This document shows positions 1 through 11,291 of a stretch of 64,000 nt of DNA, piece by piece. The position numbers were made by a program, and so were the translations under genes. The stretch spans positions 3,884,971-3,948,970 of the forward strand of contig JANPYM010000001.1 in assembly GCA_025890175.1 (NCBI GenBank), written 5' to 3'. The stretch is from Ciborinia camelliae. Taxonomy: Eukaryota > Ascomycota > Leotiomycetes > Helotiales > Sclerotiniaceae. Each line of letters starts with the position of its first letter. The stretch's first letter is position 1. Below the pieces are notes generated by a model. That model searched no databases and had not been told where the DNA came from. It saw only the letters and a list, made by a program, of their open reading frames with translations.

Positions 1-384
1 CTGAAAATTTAGACCCGGAAGGAAATGCCCCGTAAAAATATTCGCATCACCACCTCCTCCGGAGAATATTTGAGATTCAAAACATGCAAGATATCAACAA
101 GCCACGATGAAGTTAAATGTAATGTTTGTATTCAGATTGGGTATCGCCTGCTAGCCTATTTGCGTTCAGCAAAGTACAGCCGCAACTGAGTATGAAACTA
201 AAATTTATGCTAGTGTATCTCAAGAGATGCGAATATGATATCAAATGCCCCATTAGTATTCGTTTGATGAATGCAAATCGCTAATCCGTATCACAACCGG
301 AGCACAAGACGTGCAAGATATCTGAGATCGGTATATCTGATCTGGTGGTACCGTCGTCCATGCTTGTGGTTAGCATTAACTTGA
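1..384. other. Left edge, noncoding
   Basis: A+T-rich sequence with no gene I can support. The right part is the expected 3' untranslated region of the minus-strand RRM gene whose stop codon is at 385-387. Confidence 0.5.
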
Positions 385-1631
385 TTAAGAATCTCTATCG
401 TTCTTTCCTCTCCATCCTCTGGTAGGAGTTTCGCTCTGCTTGGATTGACCGCTCGACAAACTAGGCTTGACCCTAATTTTTCCACCCCATTTCTCAGACC
501 AGTCCAGGTTGACAATCGCTCCATCAGCCTCTTGACTATCTTGTAGTTCAACAAAACAGAAATGGCTGTTGCCTTCTCTAGGCTCTCGTGGAGAGCACAG
601 CTTGCTGACCCACTTAACGTTGTACTCGCTGAAGAGCTCTTTGATTTCTGCTTCGGTCGCTGACTCATCGCCGAAATCTGGCAAACCACCAACGTAGATT
701 CTCTGTTTCTCAACAACCTTGCCTGAGACTCCTCCAGATGCACGGCTGACTTTAAGACCCCACTCATTGCCATCAAACATCTTCACTGCGTCGTTGACTT
801 GAGTATTATTGGCAAGATCAACAAAACAGTAGTAGTGGTTACCACCTTCCTCAACTTTTGAAGGGTGTGGAGAGATCAATTTGCTAACAACTTCAACATC
901 AAATCCTTCGAAAATTTCTCGGATCTTGCGGTTTGCGGTTTCTTGATCATCAATTCTTGGCAATCCTCCAACGTAAAGTCTTCGGCCATCCTGGGAAGAA
1001 GTGTCTACTTGACGTTGAGAAGGCTCAGAGGTCTTCCAGCGATCATTGGTGCTGAGGGGAGACTCTGATGATGATGCCTGTGGACGAGAGCTGCCTGCGT
1101 TGAGTTAGTCGGAGATATCAGACTTGGCCCGCTATTCTAGATTCACTCACGGTCTGATCTCACACCAGGCTTAACTCTGAGTGTACGGTTTTTAAATTCT
1201 TGACCATCGTAGCGATTCAAAGCTTCATCCGCCATATCCTTGGTGGTGAAGGTGACGAAGCAATAACCGGGGTTGCGCTTGGTCATGGAATCGATGGACA
1301 TATGGACCGTTCGAGATTCACGTGGAACATCTTGGAAAATGGTTTCAATATCCTCTGGGGTGGTGTCATAGCTCAAGTTGCCCACGTAGATGCGTCGACC
1401 TTCCTCAATGGCCTTGTCCGACTCTGTGAGTTGTGAAGATTTTCTTGGCGAGTCGGGTGCCTCGTTTCGAGAAAATCTCCCCTGGCTGGGTCGATCACCA
1501 CCATCTTTACCATCTCTCCCACCAGTTTGTCCACCGCCACGATTTCGCGAAGAAGACCATGGAGAAACTCTCTCTTCGCCACTTGGGCTCTGAGGAGGAT
1601 CTTGCTTAACACGCCAGTTGTTGGAGAACAT
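385..1631 (-). CDS. RNA-binding protein with three RRM domains
   Basis: Predicted RNA-binding protein of 396 aa. Exons on the minus strand are 1631-1151 and 1094-385. The 56-bp intron has a GTGAGT donor and an ACGCAG acceptor, and the joined frame closes exactly (1191 nt). The start is the ATG at 1631-1629; the frame is open upstream only to a GTG, so this is the first usable start. An N-terminal low-complexity stretch rich in Gly, Ser and Arg precedes RRM1, whose RNP2 reads RRIYVGNL and whose RNP1-like strand reads GYCFVTF. RRM2 (RNP2 RRLYVGGL) begins just after the intron, and RRM3 (RNP2 RIYVGGL, RNP1-like HFCFVEL) follows. The tail is Ser/Lys/Arg-rich. RRM proteins bind single-stranded RNA and act in processing, export or translation; nothing here pins the target. 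It is divergent from NOB1, so a shared promoter is possible. I do not recognise a named orthologue. Confidence 0.85.
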
Positions 1632-1984
1632 ATTGGCGTTTGTGAGTTTTGAGATTGTTGAGTTGGGAAGCAAATTTGAATTCGTGGGATTTTGGGTTTG
1701 AAGAGAGAAATACTTCACGGTCTATGGATATCAAGAATGACAAAAAAAAATGGAGTCGAAGTTGAGAAATTCTTCGTGATTGATTTTTCAAGATGGCAAA
1801 CAAAATTTTCCGCGCGAAACAACCTAGAAAAGGGAGCACGGCACGTGATTTGTTACAATTATCTTTCGCTTATCGAGACCGCCCGGCAGTATTAATTTTT
1901 TCGATAATCTTTATCGATCACCCCGCCATGACAATTGCATTGGATGACACCAGAGAATCAGTACGCACAATTGCAGAGTTGAAA
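1632..1984. promoter_or_regulatory. Bidirectional promoter region between the RRM gene and NOB1
   Basis: The 353 bp between two divergent start codons must hold both 5' leaders and both core promoters. It contains the E-box-like 11-mer CGGCACGTGAT at 1839-1849, also found upstream of NOP10. An in-frame ATG for NOB1 at 1928 lies inside it and could be an alternative start, as could a more distant ATG at 1793. Confidence 0.5.
1839..1849 (+). promoter_or_regulatory. CACGTG E-box-type site, NOB1 upstream region
   Basis: CGGCACGTGAT with a perfect CACGTG core, 136 bp upstream of the chosen NOB1 start. CACGTG is the core bound by bHLH factors such as Cbf1. The identical 11-mer occurs upstream of NOP10 (4695-4705) and once in intergenic DNA at 48505-48515. 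Regulatory function is inferred from recurrence and gene class only. Confidence 0.4.
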
Positions 1985-3352
1985 ATGGCCACAAATACTA
2001 CCAAACCTATACACATTCTGATTATTGACGCCGGACCCATCATCAAGAACGATCCTTCCGTCTCTACACTTCTTGGTCAAGCAGAAAATCTCTATACAAT
2101 CCCCCTCGTTATCGACGAAATTAAAGATGCCGTTACGAAAGCCAGATTCGAGACTACCTTGTTACCATTCCTCAAATTAAGAGCGCCGAGGTCAGCCAGC
2201 ATCAAGGTGATAACAGAGTTCGCGCGGAAAACGGGTGATTTGGAAGTGCTCAGTCGACAGGATATTCATTTGATGGCCTTAGCCTATGAGCTTGAATGCG
2301 AACGTAACCATGGAGATTGGAGACTGCGGAGTGTCCCGGGACAAAAAAGACTAAATGGAGCTCCGCCTGCATCATTAACTGGCGAAAAGCCCGTCGATTC
2401 TACAGAGACGCCAGAAACATCCGTGGGTGCTGCGGCGCAACCAAAAATTGAAACTAGAGGCGCATGGGGAACTTCAATACCTCAATCAATAGAAGAATCG
2501 AGCGTCGAGACACAACCTATTGCAGAAGCATTAGAAGCTACTCATATATCCACTGCCGAGGAGCCAGAGAGCGCAGAGAAGCCAGCAGAAGATGCATCTA
2601 CAGAAGAACAGACCACAGAACTAGCCACCCCAACCGAAGCAGAAGTGACTCCTGAAGCCACCCTCGAACCCTCAAATATAGAAGAAGTAGCGGCGTCGGA
2701 ATCCGACGCCGAAGACGACGGCGAAGGCTGGATCACGCCGTCCAACCTCAAAAAACACCAACAAAAAGACGGCAACGGCAGCTTCGAGCCGCAAGAAGAG
2801 CAAAAGACGATGCAAGTCGCCACCATCACCACCGATTACGCCATGCAAAACGTCATGCTGCGCATGAACCTCAACCTCCTCTCGCCCTCGCTGCAGCGCA
2901 TCCGGCAGCTCAAGACGTGGGTCCTGCGGTGCCACGCCTGTTTCGGCATCACCCGGGACATGACGAAGCAGTTCTGCGGCCGCTGCGGCAAGCCCACGCT
3001 ACTCCGCACCTCGTGTTCCACGGACAAGGATGGGAACGTCAAGGTGCACCTCAAGAAGAACATGCAGTGGAATAATCGGGGCAATGTCTACAGCGTGCCC
3101 AAGCCGGTGGCCGGAACGGCCAATGGGAAGAATATCAAAGGGGGTGGCAAGGGGGGTTGGGGTAATGATTTGATATTGGCCGAGGATCAGAAGGAGTATG
3201 TGAGGGAAATGGCGACCGAGAGGAGAAAGAAGGAGAAGGATCTCATGGATGAAGATTACCTACCCAGTATCTTGACTGGAGACCGTGGCCGAGCAGGCGG
3301 GAGACCCAAAGTCGGAGCGGGCAAAAATGTCAATTCCAAGAAACGACATTAG
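1985..3352 (+). CDS. NOB1: 20S pre-rRNA endonuclease Nob1
   Basis: Nob1 is the PIN-domain endonuclease that cleaves 20S pre-rRNA at site D to make mature 18S rRNA in late cytoplasmic pre-40S particles. The protein is 455 aa from a single exon. The N-terminal PIN domain shows HILIIDAGPII, with an acidic metal ligand near residue 15, then VIDEIKD and the helix LSRQDIHLMALAYELE. The middle is a long acidic Glu/Thr/Ala-rich linker. A four-cysteine zinc ribbon (CHAC...CGRCG) sits near residues 317-340, followed by the conserved NMQWNNRGNVYSVPKP block and a Lys/Arg-rich tail. The start at 1985 puts the PIN motif close to the N terminus as in the family and has A at -3 and G at +4. In-frame ATGs at 1928 and 1793 would add 19 or 64 residues with no obvious family match. 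Identification is firm; only the start is open. Confidence 0.95.
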   Translation: MATNTTKPIHILIIDAGPIIKNDPSVSTLLGQAENLYTIPLVIDEIKDAVTKARFETTLLPFLKLRAPRSASIKVITEFARKTGDLEVLSRQDIHLMALAYELECERNHGDWRLRSVPGQKRLNGAPPASLTGEKPVDSTETPETSVGAAAQPKIETRGAWGTSIPQSIEESSVETQPIAEALEATHISTAEEPESAEKPAEDASTEEQTTELATPTEAEVTPEATLEPSNIEEVAASESDAEDDGEGWITPSNLKKHQQKDGNGSFEPQEEQKTMQVATITTDYAMQNVMLRMNLNLLSPSLQRIRQLKTWVLRCHACFGITRDMTKQFCGRCGKPTLLRTSCSTDKDGNVKVHLKKNMQWNNRGNVYSVPKPVAGTANGKNIKGGGKGGWGNDLILAEDQKEYVREMATERRKKEKDLMDEDYLPSILTGDRGRAGGRPKVGAGKNVNSKKRH

Positions 3353-3956
3353 AATAGAAGTAAAAGTAATCTAAAAAAAAAAGACCCAAAAATCGATTCA
3401 AGATATCTTGTACTTTTTTTTAAAAAAAATCCGAGCGTGCTTTTGAAATTGTGATTGATATTCCTCAATTCGCTGGTAGATAGATAAAAAAGGTTCCGCC
3501 AGTAAAGCCGAAGAAAGAAGAAGAAGAAGAAGGATTTGCAAGCAAAGGCCTCCTCCTTCCCCTTCCTCCGCACCACACCAGCCAAAATTCCCCTCCACCT
3601 ATATCTCCTCGTGAACAGCTCATCTCATACAGTACAGAACCTCAAGATGTAAGAATCCCTCGTCCAGAAACGCCAGTGTACTCCGCACAATCCCATTCAC
3701 CCACACGACGAGCGTTGATGCCTTTTTTCCATCCATCTCACCGAAGCTCGATATTCAGCCCTTGCCTGCTTTTTTCCGCAAAAGAAAAGTTCCATGTGTA
3801 TGTATGTATGTTGCAAGATGGATGGGCAGGGCATTGCATTGCAGATTCCCTTCCCTTCTTTCCTTTCTTTTCCCTCCATTTCTTCTCATCTGCTAGTCGC
3901 CTCTCCTTCCTCTGTTCATCCATCTCTCTATCCATGTCTGTTGAATATCGATCGAT
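3353..3956. other. Convergent intergenic region, NOB1 / NOP10 3' ends
   Basis: About 600 bp between converging genes. It holds A-rich and T-rich runs near 3370-3430, a GAA-type microsatellite near 3510-3530 and pyrimidine-rich sequence. Open frames here are short and low-complexity, and I see no gene. Confidence 0.5.
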
Positions 3957-4309
3957 CTATTGGCCCAAAACCTTAAGATCCTCTAATTTGCGCAGATACG
4001 TATTAGCAAAAACTCATTTCTCAATCCTCCTCACCACCTCACCACCTCCCCCTCAAAACCCCAATCCTCACCCCTCCCCCCAAAACCCCATTCAAACAAA
4101 ACTCAAAACCCAAAAAAACAAAAGAAAAACTCACTCTGCTGCACAAGCAACAATCCATATCTCTTCTTCAGGGTCACGCGATGTCTCGAGTACTTATCAT
4201 CGGGGGAGAAGCGGGCGGGGTGCGCGCTCTTGGTGACCTCGCTCCCGATGACCTTCTTGAGGGTGTAGGCGCGCTTGCCGGCCGCGTCGATCGTGTACAT
4301 GAGATGCAT
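3957..4309 (-). CDS. NOP10: H/ACA snoRNP subunit Nop10
   Basis: Nop10 is the small core subunit of H/ACA ribonucleoproteins, which guide pseudouridylation of rRNA and snRNA together with Cbf5, Nhp2 and Gar1. The sequence begins [19 protein letters not shown] and continues with [20 protein letters not shown] and TLKKRYGLL, nearly invariant in eukaryotes. Exon 1 is 4309-4135. A GTGAGT donor at 4134 and a CAAATTAG acceptor ending at 3983 remove a 152-bp intron. Exon 2 (3982-3957) adds a short tail ending KVLGQ. The spliced product is 66 aa, close to the usual 60-66. Without splicing, the frame runs into an implausible Phe-rich tail ending at 4103. The gene assignment is secure; the second exon is inferred from splice signals and family length. 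Confidence 0.9.
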
Positions 4310-4516
4310 TTTGCGTGGATGGAGTGAACTGAGTGATGGAGTGATATGTAATATATAATCGAGTCCAAAAAAACCACGAGGGAGTTTCTAAGGAATCAGA
4401 ATATTAGCAAGCGAGCGCATCAGTGGGCGAGTAACAAATACAAATGAATGAATGAGATAAAGTAAAATGAAACTATCAATTGGGTTATGGAGCACAAGGC
4501 AAATGCAAATGCAATC

Positions 4517-4538
4517 GAGAGAGAGAGAGAGAGAGAGA
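4517..4538. repeat. (GA)n microsatellite
   Basis: Perfect alternating GA run of about 11 units in the NOP10 upstream region. Confidence 0.9.
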
Positions 4539-4694
4539 TACATACAGAGTTGAGACTGGCGGGTTGGAGGCGAAAGTCTTTGTGTAGGTGGTCGTTGAAA
4601 GTTGTAGGTCTGAAGCGTCGGTGGATAAATTTCTTGACGAACTTTTTTTGGGGTAGGGATGGATGCATTGTGGAGGTAGGTTTAGCCGGGGTTT

Positions 4695-4705
4695 CGGCAC
4701 GTGAT
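4695..4705 (+). promoter_or_regulatory. CACGTG E-box-type site, NOP10 upstream region
   Basis: CGGCACGTGAT, identical over 11 bp to the NOB1 site, about 390 bp upstream of the NOP10 start. Relative to the minus-strand gene it reads ATCACGTGCCG. Function is inferred. Confidence 0.35.
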
Positions 4706-5216
4706 ATAGACGCTAACTCCCCCATCACACTCCTCCATGGCACGATTGTGAATCATCTAACAACAGGGGCAAAAGGAGCTGTTATGCTCTGATAGTCTAA
4801 ATTGGGATGGGCTAAGGAATTCATTAAATTTTAAAATCTCATGCATTATTCATTTGTGGTTTAGACTAGGCTACTTCGATCATCAAAAAGTTGCTTCAAG
4901 GCACACCGCACACCATTGCCTCGAACAACTTAACCTGGAAACTGTTGTAAGAGCTTCAGGTAATTGGAGAACGAAACAGTCTCCAAAAGATACCCATCAG
5001 CCACCGCTGATCTTTGCGTCACCCTCTATTGCAACACCTATCAAGTGTGCAGTCTCGCTACTCAATGATAATAGTTTCTTCGTGACATAAAACCAACTAT
5101 GCCACAAATATGAATAGGCCTCAAGGACAACGCTGGGCTGGATGCGCTGTAGCCAGCACAAATTGAAAACGCAAATGGAATATGACCTGGAGACAGCCTC
5201 CGCATGTCGGCAATTT

Positions 5217-7069
5217 TTACAATGCGGAGAAAACGAAAAGCTAAACAGCGAGTTAGTCAATACTCTTGGAAAAGGGACATTTCTTGTACTACTCACGTTG
5301 TTCGTTGCAGCGATGGCGATGCTGTCTTCGAAAGGATGCCAACTCATATGTAAGATCTTTTTGTTAAAGTCGATCTGGTCTGCATCTGTTTCCTTCTTCA
5401 TCCTTCCACCTTGACCTCCAATGCCAGCAGCCGGACTGCCTGCCCTCGAATTGCCCTTTTTGCCATTTGCGGCAGTGGGGCTTGTGGTTGGATTGATTGG
5501 TGTTGGAACACCAACCTTCTTAGCTTTGAAAGCTGACTTATCAGCTTGCAGAACCACCTCCACTTCCTTGTCAGGATCTGATGGGTAGATCATGAAGTTG
5601 TTGTTGTAACTTCCGGTCATAACATTCTTAGCATCGCCAGAGAATACCACCTCAAACTTGTCAAAGATACTATCGTTCTCGTAAGTATCACAAAGACGTG
5701 GTCGAAGATGCTCGTGGATAGGAATGGTCTTGACAGGTTGTCTCTCCATGTTAACATCCCAGATTTTGACGGTAAGATAATCACGTGAAAGGATGTATCG
5801 ACCATCATGAGAGAATCGGACATCAGAAATGGAAGAAATGATTTCTGAGAAAAAGGATCGAGCGGAAGGGTCTTCTTCCTGTTCGAATTCTAAAGAAGTA
5901 TGAGTATATTTGAATTCAAGGACAATGGCATGGTAGACTTACGCTTTGCGTGTTGATCACACAGAGCACTTTCTCTCATGTCTGCAAGTTTGATTGTTCC
6001 TTTTGAACTTGCATACATGAACCAGTTACAACTCTGTGGGTGGAACTCTGCAGCCGTGATGACTTCGGTGAGCTCCTCCATGTTGGCAGGCTTGATGTCT
6101 ACGATGTTGAAGCTTTGGTCCTGAATATTCAAGTTCCATAAGTTTATCCGCAAATCATCACTGCTAATGAATGTCTCCCCATCACTGTTCACTGAAATGC
6201 TGTTGATATGATATGCATGTGCATTTGCATAGGTTCGACGTGGTACTGCCGCAACAACAGTGTCGTGATGAGTAAGGCGGGGTAATTTTAGGTCGTGAGC
6301 ACTGTTGAAATGGACATTTGATATGGGTCGAACGCCGCCACCGCCTCCCGCAGGATTTCCTGGTGTCAAATCATGAGAAAGATTGTTCTCTGCGACAACT
6401 TTCAGTGACTTCTCAAACACCTTCCATAACTTTATAGTCTTATCGTTCGTCGAAAGTAGGTAATGGGAGGCATTTTGTCGTCGACACCACTTGATCTTGT
6501 TGATCTTCTCTTCTATCTCTAGTGACTTGAGGTAATCGAACTCGGGCTCGTGAGACTGAAATTCTGTGTGAAATTTATACTCGCATGTTTTTTTCTAATT
6601 AGTGTTAGCATTTCGGCGCTTTGCACAATCTAGACCAGAGATTTGATGCTGTACCGTCTCATTCCTTTCAAAAAGAACAACACGTCCACCTTTGTCTCCA
6701 GTAGCAAGATAATTCCCGGTGTGGTCGAATTCGACTGTTGATATGATATCCGCTGTAATCCATCGTGTCAGCATTTGTAGAATGAAGTTGTGCTACAGTA
6801 TCCGCAGACAACAGAAAAGCACCATCAACATATAGAAGCACCCAGAGAACATACCTTCTGTTATATCTTCGACATCGCCTTTGTCACCAAAACATCTGAT
6901 GGCAATTTGTTAGCTTCGATTTCACGGCAGTGACGCAATGAATCCGGAAAACACTTTCAGAAGCCCCCAAGCATGATTTCACCGATGGCAGATGGATAAG
7001 ACTGTAGCAGTAAGAGTATACTAACTGAGTGAACTTCCAAGTTGGAGAGTTCGGTTCCCCTTCTACCAT
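5217..7069 (-). CDS. CDC55: PP2A regulatory subunit B (B55/PR55, Cdc55 type)
   Basis: WD40-repeat regulatory B subunit of protein phosphatase 2A. It directs the PP2A A/C core to substrates in mitosis, polarity and stress signalling. I assembled six minus-strand exons: 7069-7026, 6895-6855, 6752-6655, 6594-5943, 5889-5297 and 5240-5217. Their sum is 1452 nt, giving 483 aa with no internal stop. Diagnostic blocks are [113 protein letters not shown] and the terminal NNLFVFSAL typical of fungal B55. The 24-nt last coding exon encodes LFVFSAL plus stop and is confirmed by that conserved end. A Gly/Ser/Pro-rich insert (about residues 400-440) breaks the last blades, as in other filamentous fungi. 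A second PP2A regulatory subunit (B') lies about 6 kb away. Confidence 0.97.
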
Positions 7070-8939
7070 CTTTTACTAGCTGTGTGGAGGAGATTATATC
7101 CTCGTCCTATTGCAAACTATTTGGAAAAAGGCCAGTCGGTATTGAAAGGATAACTTCGATCGCGTCAAAATGTGTAAGTTTGACTTATGGTCGATCTCCG
7201 ATGCAAGGAAGGCTGAGGTATCCTGTACGTGCTGGGGTAGTAGGTGGTGGTGGTGGAGTTGAGAGTAAAAAGGATGGAATCAAGACCAAGTATTATCGAC
7301 GGTGTGCGGTAAGACTACCCCCCCAAGGCAAGGTCAGGTAAAGGTTAAGGTGAATCTAATATAAAGTAGGTGCTGTACCTAGGCACTGGAGGTGGATGTA
7401 CTTCCAAGTCGATAACCTTAGGTGTCAAGATAAAGAAGGCGACAAGATTGAATATTTCAAAAACAATCTTGTGGTTATAATAAGATTGTTTGTTGTTGTG
7501 GTTCGGAGGGTTGGGTTGGGTTTTGATGGGTTGTGGGCGGGCTGAGGTTGTACGGGTTTGGGTTTGGGTTTATTTATTGGAAATTCGTGGGGTTCCTTCG
7601 TTATGAGATGCACAATCTGAGGTCAATCGTGAGGCCCGCTGCCGTCAAAGTGAATGAAATAAGGTTTTCACTCCACTATGATGACAAAAATCAGGCAAAA
7701 AGGAAAATATGGATGGTAGGTATAATAAATACTGTAGCAGGAAGGTTCCTCGGTATCTAGGTAATACCATAAACCGACAATTATGAAGAAATTAATGAAA
7801 TATATAATATAAATATAAATATATGATATATATAGGTATATAGTATATAGATATATAGATAGATATATATTCTAATTGATTGGGTGAATGTTTCTACTAG
7901 ATCCAAGAGGTATCTTTTTCCGGTACAGTAGGCAGGTATGGTATGGTATGGTATGGTATGGTATGGTATGGTATGGTATGGTATGGTATGGTATGGTATG
8001 GTATGGTATGGTATGGTATGGTATGGTATGGTATGGTATGGTATGGTATGGTATGGTATGGTATGGTATGGTATGATCTCTTCCTCAATATTTCTTTGGA
8101 AGAGGGGGAGGGGGAAAAAGAGTAGAGTAGAGTAACGTAGAGTAGCGTAGAATAACCAGAGTCAGTCAGAGTCAGAGTCAGAGTCCGAGTGAGAGGTTTA
8201 GAGTTCGAACAACGCAAGAAAGTTCTGGTATGCCCAGCCAGGTGTTCTGATGGGATCTACAGCAGTAACAAGATACCAATGATGATTTGATGATTTGATG
8301 TCCCAAATGCGGCAAAATGAAAGAACCCATTGAACCTTCCCCTCCACTGATTGAGCAAGAATTATGTGCTGCTTATGTAATATGGTTATCATCTCTTTAT
8401 CCCTCCTACCTCCAGTAGGTCAACTGGTATCTACTAGTATCGGTTCACGGACAATATTGCAACTGGAAGGCTCTCGAGTAACAACTTACCGTATTCGAGT
8501 GATCTTATGAAACATAAGTTGAAGCGCCTACTAATAAGATCCACGGGTAGGTAGGTACCTTGAGTAAAGAGCGTAGTCTAAACTTTTTATTTGGAAGGTA
8601 CCATCCAATACCATCCAATACCATAACCTTCCCACCTCTAGGTATCTGCGATATCAAATATTCACCGTTTTCCCTCCTGAAGAACAAGAACAAGATAGAA
8701 GAAATTATAAATACCTATAGAACTCCCCCACCTTGTAATCCCATTCAAGCTTCAATGTTACGACTATGAATGAAAAGACAATAGGTTGGCCAAGATCATC
8801 ACTTCTCAAGTTTTTCTTAATCATTGGAAATACCATCATGTTTTGAACCAGAGATGGCAATTTATTAGCTACATCCGTATCATCAATATGACGAGAAAGC
8901 ACCTAGATAGTCATGCTCTTTCCTGTACCATAAACCCAC
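7070..8939. other. Intergenic region with pentanucleotide microsatellite
   Basis: Holds the PP2A-B promoter and leader, the TFIIIC-gene 3' flank, an AT-rich tract (about 7797-7870), the (GTATG)28 array and a degenerate GAGTA/GAGTC tract (about 8110-8195). Open frames in the arrays are repeat artefacts. No gene seen. Confidence 0.6.
7936..8075. repeat. (GTATG)28 pentanucleotide microsatellite
   Basis: 140 bp of perfect GTATG, 28 uninterrupted copies. Because 5 is not a multiple of 3, the frame cycles through all phases, and the array is open on both strands purely by composition. Confidence 0.97.
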
Positions 8940-11291
8940 CTAGCTCGAAGGCTGATTCTCATTCGAACCAGCTGCCACCTTTCTCGCCTCGTAATTCTTG
9001 ATGAACATTTCCTTTTCCTTCTCAGCCTCGGATTCCTCTTCTGAGTCTGTACTTTCATTCTCGGATCCCAATTCACCTTCGACTAACTCTTCCTCTTCCT
9101 CATTCTCTTCTGCATCCTCGTCATAATCCTCTTCCATTTCCACTTCGGCTTCGACTTCTTCTTCTTCTCCCAAAGCATCCGTCATTTTGATAGCATCTTC
9201 TCCCGAAACATCGGCCGGCCCACGTACAACACTAACATCTGGCGTAACATCTTTGTCATCAGAGGGAGATATCTTCTTCTTCCGAGGCTTCGGTACAGAG
9301 ATAGATGCTTTAGGCTTTGAGTTTGATGGTCCCTTCATCATCCCGTATTCCTTCGCTCTTTTAGTCTCTGCCTTCTTACCACCCTTCCTATATTGCTTCC
9401 TCTTCGACCTTGAGTCTATATGCCTCACTCCCTTTCCGCTCATTCCACTAATGATACCCTTCTCTCTCAATTTCTCAATCTCCTCGTCTGTCAATCGCAT
9501 ATCCGGTACAGGCACGTGTACTTTCCTCCCATTCTTTCCTTCCACAAAATCAGGTATGCTTAATGCCACATCGAAAGCATTTTCTGGGATCTCTTTGTTG
9601 CTGCGAATGGCAATCAACTTGGTTTTCATGATAGCTCGAATCTTAGCGAGTGTGCCATTATTATAGTATCCATCATGGTTGTTATCGTATGCCTTGGCCA
9701 TAGGAGCATTTTGTATAAGAGGCGCAAGAAGGGGATCTGTTATGTCGCAGATTTGCCACACTTTACCGTCAAGAGTGAGAGAGGTGCCATTGAACATATG
9801 TGATGGACAATCTCCTGTACCAAAAACTTGGTGTTTTGTGTATTGACTCCGTATATCCTTCCATTGACCATCAGGAGCACGCTCATCCTCCTCGTATAAC
9901 TTAAAGAAGATAGTTTGATAGATACGACATGCCGGATCTCCGCGAGGATCAACTCCGTATCTTATGAGAGCATCACGCCAAGGACCACTGCGAAATTGGT
10001 AGCCAACATATTGGAGGGCGGGTTTCATCAGATAATATCCTGGCTCGTTGACAAGACGATTCTGCAATGCTCGACGAGTCCAGATTGGGCGTTCATTCAT
10101 CGCTTGTTGAAGGGCGGCCACAAAGTCTTTGAGGACAGGATCATCTGGGACTGCACGATGCGGCTTCGTTGGGACATCCTCGTCTTCATCACAATGTACA
10201 TATTGCATCTCCAGTTTTGGCATTTTTGAGCGATTGACGATACTTGTTTCTCCTGTCTCGGCGTCCACTTCAGTTGAAATCAATGGATTTTGACGATATC
10301 CCCAGTTGAATGGTAACGGATGATGAGTAAATGTCGGCGGAGGAACAATCTCTTCATTTGGTTTCCAGCCCTTGTCATTAGCTAGCTTGAATTCTCGCAT
10401 CTTTCCCCCTAATAAAAGTTAGCACGATTCTGGAAGAGTGAGTTGCGAGAACTTGCAGTTCGCAGAGAATGCAGTTTCTTCAAAATGTGACATGAAGGGT
10501 GCATGAGATGTTGATTGGTGGTAGTCGGCAAGTCCTGGATCTTGTTAGTACTATCGCAATCATATGGGAAGAAGATCAATACCTCTGTAGCGGTGACTTT
10601 GTTCGATCGCTCCTACAGCCTCCACAGTGTATTTCCCGACATTGTCTCGTAGCTTTCTGAGTATGCTGGTAGGTTTGTCATTCAAAGAGTGCGACTGGAT
10701 ATTGCTCATCGAATCTTGGACACTGGTAGTCGTAGACGCTGGATGTCCACCATCAGTATAAGGATCTTGGGATCCACGCTTGCGCTTTCTACCAGTACGC
10801 TTCGGTACAGTGATCTTAAGGAGAACATTGTTGGTGATGCTATTGTATGATAAAATTGGTTCGCATGTGGGATCTCGGATTCGAAGGAAAAGTGGAATAC
10901 ATTCATCTTCAGTGCCCTCAAGAATCTGTTATAGTTATTAGTCCAAACCCATATTACTGTCACGAGATGAGGTTCATTTGTCACAGATATGAAAGAAATC
11001 CCCACATACCTTGTTCCATTGTGGTTGACGTCCAAAAGTTTTGATACCATTTTCAAGATTTTTTATAATCAATGGATGCTCAACAGCGACGACCTCTCTT
11101 GGGGGAATTGTGTATATTGGAGCAGATGGATCTTCTTCTTCATCATAGTCATAATCTCCGTCTTCTTCTTCTTCGTTTTCCTCAATTTCTCCTACTTCTC
11201 CTTCTTCTTCTTCTTCTTCATCATCTTCTTCCTCCCCTCCCTCTTCATAATCAATCTCTTCCTCAAATTCCATATCATCGTAGTCGTCCAT
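8940..11291 (-). CDS. TFC1: RNA polymerase III factor TFIIIC, tau95/Tfc1-type subunit
   Basis: Subunit of TFIIIC, which binds the internal A box of tRNA genes and recruits TFIIIB for Pol III. Four minus-strand exons (11291-11010, 10925-10583, 10534-10457, 10408-8940) total 2172 nt, giving 723 aa. The N terminus is strongly acidic. It is followed by the family signature PPREVVAVEHPLIIKNLENG and the barrel segment ECIPLFLRIRDPTC. The central DNA-binding region reads ERPIWTRRALQNRL, YVGYQFRSGPWRDALIRYGV and DPRGDPACRIYQTIFFK. The C terminus is a basic KPRKKK-type block and a long Glu/Asp tail. Intron 3 (10456-10409, 48 bp) has a GC donor (GCAAGT) and a GCTAAC branch point; skipping it would end the protein before the DNA-binding domain. 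The start at 11291 is the first ATG, since the frame upstream opens only with TTG. The fission yeast name is sfc1. Confidence 0.92.

Larger units (their letters stand above)
4310..5216. other. NOP10 upstream region and PP2A-B 3' flank
   Basis: Contains a GA dinucleotide microsatellite (4517-4538), the CGGCACGTGAT motif (4695-4705) and the expected 3' untranslated region of the PP2A B gene. A minus-strand open frame across 4420-4743 has no recognisable domain and probably reflects NOP10 leader sequence. Confidence 0.5.

Noticed and set aside
3676..4236. 186-codon plus-strand frame
   Set aside because: It is antisense to NOP10 and its 3' region, low-complexity and does not start at a plausible ATG context.
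4420..4743. Minus-strand frame upstream of NOP10 containing a basic segment
   Set aside because: It briefly resembles a ribosomal-protein-like basic peptide, but no family motif fits and it lies in the NOP10 leader.
7888..8217. Open frames across the GTATG array on both strands
   Set aside because: They are produced by the perfect microsatellite and have no flanking coding signal.
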